The notes below the pieces were generated by a model that was not told where the DNA came from, did no database searches, and was given only the letters and a program-made list of their open reading frames with translations. Shown here piece by piece: positions 46,756-52,986 of a stretch of DNA of 64,000 nucleotides; position 1 is the first letter of the stretch; every line of letters starts with the position of its first letter. This DNA is from Brevundimonas vitisensis (GTDB lineage Bacteria; Pseudomonadota; Alphaproteobacteria; Caulobacterales; Caulobacteraceae). The stretch lies in assembly GCF_016656965.1 (NCBI RefSeq), contig NZ_CP067977.1:930001-994000 (forward strand). The letters are read 5' to 3'. The position numbers and the translations under genes were made by a program.

Positions 46756-47586
46756 TTAGCGGAACAGTCCGAGCAGGATGGAGGTCGAGGAGTTGGCGAT
46801 CGACAGAGCCTGCACACCCAGCTGTTGCTTGGTCTGCAGCGCCTGAAGGCGAGCGCTTTCCTTGGCCAGATCGGCGTCCACCAGGTTGCCGACACCGGCT
46901 TCCAGGGTGTCCTGGAGCTTGGTGACGAAGTTCAGGTGGGTGCCCAGCGACTTGGAGCCGGTGCCCAGACGGGCCAGCGACGCCGAGACGTTGGCGATGG
47001 AGGCGTCGATCAGGTCGAGCGCGTCACCAGCGTTGGTTTCGGTGTCGATCTCGTCAGACGAGCCCAGGGTGACGATGGAGCCCGACAGGGTCAGGTCTTC
47101 GTCCGCCACGGTGATGGTGTCACCGCTGACGTTTGACAGGGCCTTGAAGCCGGCGGTCTGAGAACCATCCAGCAGGTTGACGCCGTTGAACGCCGCGTTG
47201 TCCACGACCGTCGTGATCTGGTCACGGATGGCCTTGAAGTCTTCGTTCAGGGCGTCGCGAGCCGCGGTGTTCAGCGTCTCGTCGGTGGCCGCCAGGGCCT
47301 TTTCCTTCAGCTGCAGCAGCAGATCCGAAACGGTTTCACCGGCCGCGATGGCGACGTCGGTGGCCGATTGGCCGCGTTGCAGGCTGTCCTTGACCGCGTT
47401 CAGCGCGCCGATCTCGGACCGTTGGTTCTGGGCGATCGCCCAGACGGCACCGTTGTCCTTGGCGGACGAGACCTTCTTGCCGGTGTTGATGCGGGATTGA
47501 ACCGTGGCCAGTTCACTGTTCGTGACTTGCAGGTTCTGAAGGGCGATCTGTGCGCCCACGTTCGTGTTAACGCTGTTCAGCGCCAT
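46756..47586 (-). CDS. Flagellin (fljK-like position)
   Basis: Filament subunit of 276 residues, probably the main one because its upstream region carries the clearest sigma-54 promoter and enhancer-like sites. Conserved ends are MALNSVNTNVGAQIALQNLQVTNSELATVQSRINTG and LQTKQQLGVQALSIANSSTSILLGLFR. The central domain is small. A leader of about 60 bases with a hairpin precedes the ATG; AAGGA lies nine bases before it. Its position fits fljK of Caulobacter; that paralogue name is inference. Confidence 0.95.
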   Translation of the reverse strand: MALNSVNTNVGAQIALQNLQVTNSELATVQSRINTGKKVSSAKDNGAVWAIAQNQRSEIGALNAVKDSLQRGQSATDVAIAAGETVSDLLLQLKEKALAATDETLNTAARDALNEDFKAIRDQITTVVDNAAFNGVNLLDGSQTAGFKALSNVSGDTITVADEDLTLSGSIVTLGSSDEIDTETNAGDALDLIDASIANVSASLARLGTGSKSLGTHLNFVTKLQDTLEAGVGNLVDADLAKESARLQALQTKQQLGVQALSIANSSTSILLGLFR

Positions 47587-47633
47587 GACGATAGTCCTTG
47601 TTTCAAGGTGTCCGACGCCGTTTTGGCTGCCGG

Positions 47634-47646
47634 GAGCATTTTGCTC
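47634..47646 (-). promoter_or_regulatory. Hairpin at the 5' end of the predicted flagellin mRNA
   Basis: GAGCA-TTT-TGCTC lies just after the predicted start of transcription (near 47648). In Caulobacter, FlbT binds the flagellin mRNA leader to control its decay, so this small stem-loop is a candidate target. Inference from position only. Confidence 0.3.
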
Positions 47647-47658
47647 GAACCCCTCGAC

Positions 47659-47673
47659 GCAAGGACGGGGCCG
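47659..47673 (-). promoter_or_regulatory. Sigma-54 promoter of the second flagellin
   Basis: Minus strand CGGCCCCGTCCTTGC matches the -24/-12 pattern (GG, ten bases, GC; full TTGC at -12). It lies 73 bases before the flagellin ATG. Palindromic enhancer-like sites are found about 75-145 bases upstream. Confidence 0.6.
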
Positions 47674-47746
47674 CTGGCCGCGAATTCGGGCCAGATAGTC
47701 AACACATTGAATTGGCTGCGTTAGATCTGCTTAACCACACCCCGAA

Positions 47747-47765
47747 CCCGGCACGAAATGCCGGG
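47747..47765. promoter_or_regulatory. Enhancer-like palindrome 1 (CGGCA-N5-TGCCG)
   Basis: CCCGGCA-CGAAA-TGCCGGG, a perfect 7-bp dyad. It resembles the ftr elements bound by the sigma-54 activator FlbD upstream of Caulobacter flagellin genes. About 75 bases upstream of the -24 element. Confidence 0.6.
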
Positions 47766-47779
47766 CCAGAGCGTATCGG

Positions 47780-47796
47780 CGGCAGAATCTGCCGGG
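47780..47796. promoter_or_regulatory. Enhancer-like palindrome 2 (CGGCA-N5-TGCCG)
   Basis: CGGCA-GAATC-TGCCGGG. Its centre is 31 bases from palindrome 1, close to three helical turns, so both would face the same side of the DNA. Confidence 0.6.
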
Positions 47797-47800
47797 CGGT

Positions 47801-47817
47801 CGGCACATTTTGCCGGG
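47801..47817. promoter_or_regulatory. Enhancer-like palindrome 3 (CGGCA-N5-TGCCG)
   Basis: CGGCA-CATTT-TGCCGGG, centre 21 bases from palindrome 2, about two helical turns. Third copy of the same dyad. The stretch between here and the flagellin gene holds the promoter and leader; 47818-47899 shows nothing further that I can name. Confidence 0.58.
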
Positions 47818-47899
47818 GTGCCTGCGCGAAACCCAGGCCGGACCAAGCCACAAGGTGCCAGATCGTGCCAATCAGGAGGACTTCTGCTCATCCCCCTGC

Positions 47900-47922
47900 C
47901 CCCCGTAGCCTCCTTGCGGGGG
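47900..47922 (-). terminator. Hairpin after the lysis cassette
   Basis: CCCCCG (47900-47905) pairs with CGGGGG (47917-47922), four bases past the Rz1-like stop codon. It has no T tract, so it is a weak terminator call; it would insulate the flagellin promoter from lysis-gene transcription. Confidence 0.35.
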
Positions 47923-47926
47923 AAGA

Positions 47927-48211
47927 TCAGCGCCAGCGGTCCTGCAATTCCCTCTCGGCAATCAGGGTCTGCACAGCCAGGTGCCGCGCTGCGTCACATG
48001 CGACCAGGGCAGCCCCCCGCGCCATATAGGCCGCTTCCAGATCAGCCAGGGTCGGGCGCGGAGCCAGCCGCTCCAGTCGGCAAGGGGTCGTGACCTGCTC
48101 GGGGATCGCCAGCCGCGGGGGGCTCACAGAGGCTGGGAGAGAGGCGGCACAGGCCGTCGTCATGAGCAGACAGGCGAGCGGCACGAGCGGCATCAAGCGG
48201 TTGGTGGGCAT
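47927..48211 (-). CDS. Rz1-like outer-membrane lipoprotein spanin, nested in the Rz gene
   Basis: Predicted o-spanin of 94 residues. Lipoprotein leader MPTNRLMPLVPLACLLMTTAC with the lipobox ending at Cys21, then a short mature part rich in Pro and Ala at its start and a charged helix (TLADLEAAYMARGAALVACDAARHLAVQTL). Its first 170 bases lie inside the Rz-like gene in another frame, the arrangement typical of phage Rz/Rz1 pairs. CGGAG lies nine bases before the ATG. With Rz it would join inner and outer membranes in the last lysis step. Confidence 0.68.
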   Translation of the reverse strand: MPTNRLMPLVPLACLLMTTACAASLPASVSPPRLAIPEQVTTPCRLERLAPRPTLADLEAAYMARGAALVACDAARHLAVQTLIAERELQDRWR

Positions 48212-48527
48212 CAGGGGCACTCCGGGCCTGGGCGACGGCCGTGGCGGTGATCCGCGACACGGCCAGGGATTGTTGATGGATGGTCTCGACACGGCGGGCC
48301 TGTTCGAGCTGGCCCTCGATCTCCAGCGCGCGCGCCTTTGCGTCGCGCCGTGCCAGTTCAGCCTCCGCCCGGACGGCCTCAAGACGGCGCCGTTCCAGCC
48401 CCAGCGGGTCCCATCGAAATCCCAGTCCACGACCGACCCCGAGGACGAGAAAGAGGCTGACGATCGCAGCAGCGACCCAGACCCAGGACTTCATCGACAG
48501 GGGCAGGCTGAAAGGAAGCCGCCTCAT
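48042..48527 (-). CDS. Rz-like inner-membrane spanin
   Basis: Predicted i-spanin of 161 residues: one N-terminal transmembrane helix (about residues 13-33, VWVAAAIVSLFLVLGVG) in type II orientation, then a charged coiled coil (about 43-90, LERRRLEAVRAEAELARRDA and EGQLEQARRVETIHQQ), and a proline-rich C-terminus where it overlaps the Rz1-like frame. The ATG overlaps the endolysin stop by 4 nt. Sequence similarity among spanins is low, so the call rests on architecture and on its place after the endolysin. Confidence 0.7.
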   Translation of the reverse strand: MRRLPFSLPLSMKSWVWVAAAIVSLFLVLGVGRGLGFRWDPLGLERRRLEAVRAEAELARRDAKARALEIEGQLEQARRVETIHQQSLAVSRITATAVAQARSAPDAHQPLDAARAARLSAHDDGLCRLSPSLCEPPAAGDPRAGHDPLPTGAAGSAPDPG

Positions 48528-48907
48528 GGATAGGCCCTCCGGTCCAGTTCGAAATGCGGACCATCACGAAGCGAGGGCCAGTCGCCGCCCCAGATGATCG
48601 GCACCTTCAGCCGAAGGGCCGCGGCCTTCATCGTCTCGGCAATGCGGGGATACAGCGGCCAGTCCCAGCGGACCTGACCCTCGATCAGGGCCGCGACATC
48701 GATGGCATGACCGGTCAGGTGCCGGGACTTCAGCGTGCGGCTGGCTCCGGCGCGGACCAAGGCCGCCTGACGCCGGGGCGAACGCAGACCCTCGGTCACC
48801 ATGAAGTCGATCGGGCAATCGGCGATGGCAGCGCGAACCACGGCGACCAGATCGGGGTGGACCCCTTCCAGCCGGGCCTGGGAGCGGGCGGACAGGCGAA
48901 AACTCAT
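48524..48907 (-). CDS. M15-family peptidoglycan peptidase (endolysin)
   Basis: Zinc peptidase of 127 residues, L-alanyl-D-glutamate/D-Ala peptidase type, as in phage endolysins. Metal residues are H63 and D70 (SRHLTGHAIDVAA) and H118 (GPHFELDRR), with the GLRSPRRQAALVRAGAS helix before them. No signal peptide, so it needs a holin to reach the wall. Overlaps the holin-like gene upstream and the Rz-like gene downstream by 4 nt each. Confidence 0.88.
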   Translation of the reverse strand: MSFRLSARSQARLEGVHPDLVAVVRAAIADCPIDFMVTEGLRSPRRQAALVRAGASRTLKSRHLTGHAIDVAALIEGQVRWDWPLYPRIAETMKAAALRLKVPIIWGGDWPSLRDGPHFELDRRAYP

Positions 48908-49182
48908 CGAGCGCCTCCCGCCAGACGCAGTTTCAGATTGGCGGTCAGGGTCACCAGCTGCTGGGCCGTCGGGGCCACCAGATAGAGGATCAGGATCAGC
49001 GCCAGCAGAGCCATCAGTCCCTCGGCCAGACGCGGCAGGGTCTGGGGCGTGGCCCGGTCAACCGCCTGGCCCAGCAGCGACCACAGGCCGAAACTGGCCC
49101 CGAAGACATAGAGACGCCGCCACAGCCAGCGGCCCTCGGCCAGGGGTTCGGGGGGCTCGGGCGGCCATTCGGGTTCGGTCAT
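48904..49182 (-). CDS. Holin-like two-helix membrane protein
   Basis: A 92-residue protein with two hydrophobic segments (about residues 25-45 and 54-76, LAEGLMALLALILILYLVAP), an acidic proline-rich N-terminus (EPEWPPEPPEPLAEG) and a basic tail. Size, topology and location directly before an endolysin fit a holin. Holins have little sequence conservation, so this is a call by context. Start overlaps the 51-residue gene by 4 nt. Confidence 0.68.
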   Translation of the reverse strand: MTEPEWPPEPPEPLAEGRWLWRRLYVFGASFGLWSLLGQAVDRATPQTLPRLAEGLMALLALILILYLVAPTAQQLVTLTANLKLRLAGGAR

Positions 49183-49334
49183 CGGTCATTCTCCATGTCG
49201 TCGTCGGATCGGCTCCAGCGCCGGTCGCTGCCGGTCTCGGCCAGGCAGTCCAGGGTCGAGAGCACGTCCGGCAGATCCCAGGCCTCCAGGTCCAGGATCG
49301 GGGTGTCGTCCAGGGTGTCGGGGTGGTCGGTCAT
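49179..49334 (-). CDS. 51-residue acidic protein of the lysis cassette
   Basis: Very acidic small protein (MTDHPDTLDDTPILDLEAWDLP, then DVLSTLDCLAETGSDRRWSRSDDD) lying between the DUF2793 gene (five-base gap) and the holin-like gene (4-nt overlap). No membrane helix or known motif. The overlap arrangement supports it as a translated gene; a chaperone, adaptor or antiholin-like role can only be guessed. Confidence 0.55.
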   Translation of the reverse strand: MTDHPDTLDDTPILDLEAWDLPDVLSTLDCLAETGSDRRWSRSDDDMENDR

Positions 49335-49339
49335 GGCGT

Positions 49340-50812
49340 TCACCCGACCGCGATCAGGTGGATCAGGCCGGTGCCCCCGGCCCCGCCCGCGCCGCCTGCG
49401 GTCAGGCCAGCACCGCCGCCGCCACCGCCGCCCGAGGCCGCACCGGCGCCGCCCGCATGACCGGTCGCCGATGCGGAGGCACCGCCCCCTCCGCCGCCGC
49501 CGCCTGCCCAGTGCAGGATCGGCTGGGGTGGCGCCTGGCCGACCGTTCCCGCCCCGCCGCTGCCGCCCGTGCCGCCGTTCGCCGCCAGGACCAGGGCACC
49601 GCCGGCTCCCCCTGCGCCCCCGGCATGGGCGTTGTTGGCGCTGGACAGTCCGCCGCCGCCCCCGCCACCGCCGCCGCCCTGGGGTCGATCCAGCGATCCG
49701 CCGCCCTGGGCCGTGGCGGTCAGGCTGGACGCGCCGCCCGTATTGCCATTCGACAGGCCTGTGCCGCCCAGGCCTCCGGTGCCCAAGGCCGTGGCACCGC
49801 CGCGACCGCCGCGCGCCGTCAGCAGGGGGATCGATCCCATCAGGATGCGGCTGTCCTGGCCATCGGACCCGACCGCAGCCGAAGCGCCGCCCGCCCCGCC
49901 CGCTCCGACGTCGATGGCCAGGGTGGCCCCCAGGCTTTCGGCTGGCCATTGGCCCAGGCTGATGCCGCCCGCACCGCCACCGCCACCGCCATAGCGCGCT
50001 GTGCCGGCGGCTCCCGAGCTGCCGCCTGCGCCCCCACCCCCGCCACCGACGACGATCGCTTCGACCGAACGGGCCCAGGCGGGAACGGACCAGCTGCCGT
50101 CAGCACCAAAACGCGTCACTTCGCGGCGGACGGCCCCGCGCGCGAAACTGGTCCGGCCCGTCGCGCGCTCGACCACCAGCGCATCGTGCCAGGTGCCGCC
50201 GTCGGCACTGACCTTGAGCCGCAGGTCGTCGTCCCCGATCAGGCCCAGTTCGGCCCGGCTGCCGTAACCACTCTGAAACAGCAGGGACAGGACATCGGCA
50301 GGTGCCTGTTTATTCAGCGTCAGCCGCAGGTCGCCATTGCCCCCGGCCTCGGTCTCCAGCGCCGTCCACAAGGCGGCGTTCAGACGGGCGACGAACGAGT
50401 TGGCTGTATCGGCGCTGGCATTCAGACCCAGTCGCTGCAGTCCCTGGACCTGGCCGAGGCGCTCGCCCAGCGGGCACCAGGCCCCCTGGTGGCGAAGGAT
50501 CAGCTCGCCGACATCCTGAACGGCGACGATCGCCCCCTCCGGCACGGCAACATCGGCCCAGACACCGGATTCGAACCGAACCACACTGCCGAAGGACCGG
50601 CTCGACCAATCCCCGCCCGTTCGCCCGGCGGGAAGGATATAGAGGTCGCCGTCGGCCGGGGCGGCGGGCTGGGCGATCAGGCTGCGGCTCCTGACCGACA
50701 GCTGGACCAGAGCATCCTGGCGGCTCAGCGCCTGGTTCAGGGTGACGTGCTTCTGCATCTGGCCGGCCGCCAGATAGGGCAGTGCCAGGCGGGCGGTGCT
50801 GTCGTCGCTCAT
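49340..50812 (-). CDS. DUF2793 / glycine-rich phage-type fibre protein
   Basis: A 490-residue protein. Residues ~3-100 match the DUF2793 pattern seen in alphaproteobacterial phages and gene transfer agents (LPYLAAGQMQKHVTLNQALSRQDALVQL; RHQGAWCPLGERLG). A middle beta domain ends near residue 215. The last ~260 residues are a glycine-rich domain starting REVTRFGADGSWSVPAWA, with many GGGGG runs, like the polyglycine-rich tips of phage tail fibres. It probably acts as a surface-binding or tail-side protein. First gene of the lysis cassette. Confidence 0.82.
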   Translation of the reverse strand: MSDDSTARLALPYLAAGQMQKHVTLNQALSRQDALVQLSVRSRSLIAQPAAPADGDLYILPAGRTGGDWSSRSFGSVVRFESGVWADVAVPEGAIVAVQDVGELILRHQGAWCPLGERLGQVQGLQRLGLNASADTANSFVARLNAALWTALETEAGGNGDLRLTLNKQAPADVLSLLFQSGYGSRAELGLIGDDDLRLKVSADGGTWHDALVVERATGRTSFARGAVRREVTRFGADGSWSVPAWARSVEAIVVGGGGGGAGGSSGAAGTARYGGGGGGAGGISLGQWPAESLGATLAIDVGAGGAGGASAAVGSDGQDSRILMGSIPLLTARGGRGGATALGTGGLGGTGLSNGNTGGASSLTATAQGGGSLDRPQGGGGGGGGGGLSSANNAHAGGAGGAGGALVLAANGGTGGSGGAGTVGQAPPQPILHWAGGGGGGGGASASATGHAGGAGAASGGGGGGGAGLTAGGAGGAGGTGLIHLIAVG

Positions 50813-50965
50813 TCTGATCTCCGTCTGATGTCGGAAATCAGTGTGCGCAGGCTCGCGACCCAGGCGGGTTCAGTGACCTGAGGACAAGGTCAACGGACTG
50901 AATACTGGAAACTTCTTGGCTCTTTGACGCGCGCGCAGGCGACGGGCAGCCATCCTGTGGGGGTG

Positions 50966-51002
50966 CGGGGAGGTCGGATGGAAGGGCTGGGTGACCTCCC
51001 CG
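50966..51002. repeat. 10-bp perfect inverted repeat upstream of the lysis cassette
   Basis: CGGGGAGGTC (50966-50975) and GACCTCCCCG (50993-51002) with a 17-base spacer, in the 290-base gap between the anti-sigma factor gene and the DUF2793 gene. No T tract on either strand. It could be a terminator of the anti-sigma transcript or an operator for the lysis cassette. Nothing else is clear in this gap. Confidence 0.5.
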
Positions 51003-51102
51003 CGTGACGGCGTCTGGCTGTCAGGACCGTGGGGAGGCTTTCGCCATCCCCGGCGACGTCGTCACAGAAAGCTACGCGAAGCGGACGCGGGCAGATGCAG
51101 GG

Positions 51103-51834
51103 CTAGAGTTGCTGCATTTCGCCCTGGGCCACCACGGGACCGTCCGGGCGAGCCGCCGCTGGCGTATGGCCCGGCTGCTCCATCGACACGGCCACGGCCG
51201 TCGCCTGGCCGGCCAGGCCCGACAGCGCCCCGCTGAGGCTGTGACGAGAGGCGGCGCTGCCGTCGATGGCACCCACCAGTTGCACCCCGCCGTCCGGCTT
51301 GACCAGCCACAGGTGCGGCACGCGCGTGTCGCCCGCCATCTTGTCCGTGGGGGCCAGATAGAGCTCACCCGTGACGCTGTCATAGGCGATCGTCATGGCC
51401 GCGACACCGCCTTCGAGGGTCAGGGTCGCCACCCGCGTCACCCCGCCCTCGGGCACCGTGGGAACCACGGGTGCGGGATCGGGCCGGGCAATCATCAGCA
51501 TCAGTGCCGCAACGCTGGCCGCCAGCAGGCCGGTCGAACCGACCGCCCAGCGACGCCAGAACACCAGTCGATCATTGTCGTTCGCCGCCGGAGCCGTGGC
51601 GGCCTCCAGACGGGGCCAGACGGCCGAAGACGGGGCGACGGGGGCCACGTCGGCGACGAAGTCTGCCAGCCGCGTGTTCCACGCCATGACCTCGGCGGCA
51701 AAGGCCGGATCGGACGCCTCGCGGGCGCGCGCTGCGGCCTCGTCTGCCGGACTGAGCACGCGCAGAGCCAGTTCGCCGGCCAGAATCTGGTCCGGGGTCT
51801 CGGGGCCTTCGGGATCTTGGGTCGGGTGGGTCAT
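51103..51834 (-). CDS. RskA-type anti-sigma factor
   Basis: Membrane-bound anti-sigma factor of 243 residues: an N-terminal anti-sigma domain (about 15-75, ILAGELALRVLSPADEAAAR), one transmembrane helix (about 97-116) and a periplasmic RskA domain (about 140-235, YDSVTGELYLAPTD, PHLWLVKPDGG, VAVSMEQPGG-like VAVSMEQPGH). It would hold the cognate ECF sigma factor inactive at the membrane until proteolysis. Its start overlaps the sigma gene by 4 nt. Confidence 0.9.
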   Translation of the reverse strand: MTHPTQDPEGPETPDQILAGELALRVLSPADEAAARAREASDPAFAAEVMAWNTRLADFVADVAPVAPSSAVWPRLEAATAPAANDNDRLVFWRRWAVGSTGLLAASVAALMLMIARPDPAPVVPTVPEGGVTRVATLTLEGGVAAMTIAYDSVTGELYLAPTDKMAGDTRVPHLWLVKPDGGVQLVGAIDGSAASRHSLSGALSGLAGQATAVAVSMEQPGHTPAAARPDGPVVAQGEMQQL

Positions 51835-52388
51835 TGGTCGAGACAGGCTTTCAGCCGTTGCAGCCCCCTGCGTATCCAGCTCTTCATCGTGCCCAGCGGC
51901 GCGCCCTCGCGCTCGGCCAGCACGTCATACGTCACCCCTTCGAAAAATGCGGTGCGGATACACCGGGCGACCTTTTCGTCCAGCTGTTCCAGACAGCCGT
52001 TCAGGCGGCGAACGTCGTCGCCCTGCTCTGTCACCGCCGAAGGCAGAGGCCCGGCATCGGCCAGATCGATCGCCGCCTCGATCGGCGCGGCCGTCCGCAT
52101 CGGCGCACCGGACCGCAGCCGGTCGATCGAGCGGTTTCGCGCGATCGTCACCAGCCAGGTGATCGGCGACGCCCGCGACGCATCGAAGGTCTCGGCCTTT
52201 CTCCAAACGGTCAGATAGGTGTCCTGCAAAACGTCCTCGGCCAGCTGGCGGTCGGACAAGATACGCAGGCACACGCCCATTAGCTTCGCCGAGGTCGATT
52301 CATAGACGGCACGAAATGCCGCACGGTCGCCCTGGCCAGTCCGGCCCAGCGCCTGGGCCAGCTCGTCTCGAGTGAGTATCGCGGTCAT
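51831..52388 (-). CDS. ECF-family RNA polymerase sigma factor (SigK-like)
   Basis: Sigma-70 family ECF factor of 185 residues. Region 2 is at about 20-85 (LMGVCLRILSDRQLAEDVLQDTYLTVWRKA), region 4 at about 130-183 (EGVTYDVLAEREGAPLGTMKSWIRRGLQRL). Together with the RskA-type partner it resembles SigK/RskA pairs that respond to envelope or redox stress. Its targets are unknown; its own operon and the lysis cassette downstream are candidates by position. Confidence 0.92.
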   Translation of the reverse strand: MTAILTRDELAQALGRTGQGDRAAFRAVYESTSAKLMGVCLRILSDRQLAEDVLQDTYLTVWRKAETFDASRASPITWLVTIARNRSIDRLRSGAPMRTAAPIEAAIDLADAGPLPSAVTEQGDDVRRLNGCLEQLDEKVARCIRTAFFEGVTYDVLAEREGAPLGTMKSWIRRGLQRLKACLDQ

Positions 52389-52457
52389 GCGGTGTCCGGT
52401 CTGCAGCAGCCGCGACTTGGCGGGAGACCGCCGCCGACGTCAAGAGTCCGGCCTTGC

Positions 52458-52919
52458 TCAATCGTGAAGATAGACGATGCGGCGCAGCTTCGGATCCGAG
52501 CGGACGGTTTCCAGATGCCGCTCATGCTCGCCCGAGGCCTTTGCATCACTGGACGAAGCCTCGACCCAATGGGTGCTCTCGATGTCCTTTTGCAGGGCCT
52601 TGGCCGCCATCAGGTGGCCAGGGAACAGGGTGTCGACGATGTCGCCCGCCAACGGAACCTCGCCGGTGACGATATCCAATCCCAGAAAGGCTGCCATTTT
52701 GGCCAGGGTGGCGGGCGAGGCGTTGGCCCGCATGGCCTGGCTCATCAGCCAGCCCCCTGCCCCGACCGAGTAAACCGTGCCGACCACCGGTATCCAGGTC
52801 AGCAGGGAATCCATGCCCAGGCCGAACGGGCCGATGCCCACGACCCGGTCCGAGAGCTTCTTCACGCCCTCGACATTGGACCAGATTTTCTCGATATCCC
52901 CGATCGTCCGTTTGGCCAT
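52458..52919 (-). CDS. DUF4112 membrane protein
   Basis: A 153-residue protein of the DUF4112 family, of unknown function. Family features are GIGPFGLGMDSLLTWIPVVGTVYSVGAGGWLM (about residues 28-60), VPLAGDIVDTLFPGHLMAAKAL and a charged C-terminus. One to two hydrophobic segments may enter the membrane. ATG 52919 was chosen because GGAGGG lies nearby; the longer frame to 53009 would overlap the divergent gene. Confidence 0.83.
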   Translation of the reverse strand: MAKRTIGDIEKIWSNVEGVKKLSDRVVGIGPFGLGMDSLLTWIPVVGTVYSVGAGGWLMSQAMRANASPATLAKMAAFLGLDIVTGEVPLAGDIVDTLFPGHLMAAKALQKDIESTHWVEASSSDAKASGEHERHLETVRSDPKLRRIVYLHD

Positions 52920-52986
52920 GTTGCCCTCCCGCGCGGACCCTAACGCCGCAGCGAGACCAGCGTTCACCATGAAAGGCAAGGCCGCG

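Noticed and set aside
47927..50812. Complete prophage or complete gene transfer agent
   Set aside because: No terminase, portal, capsid, tail-tape, integrase or attachment repeats are found around the lysis genes in this window.
49358..50881. 507-codon plus-strand frame opposite the glycine-rich fibre gene
   Set aside because: Caused by the lack of stops opposite Gly codons; the minus-strand frame has the DUF2793 pattern and operon overlaps.
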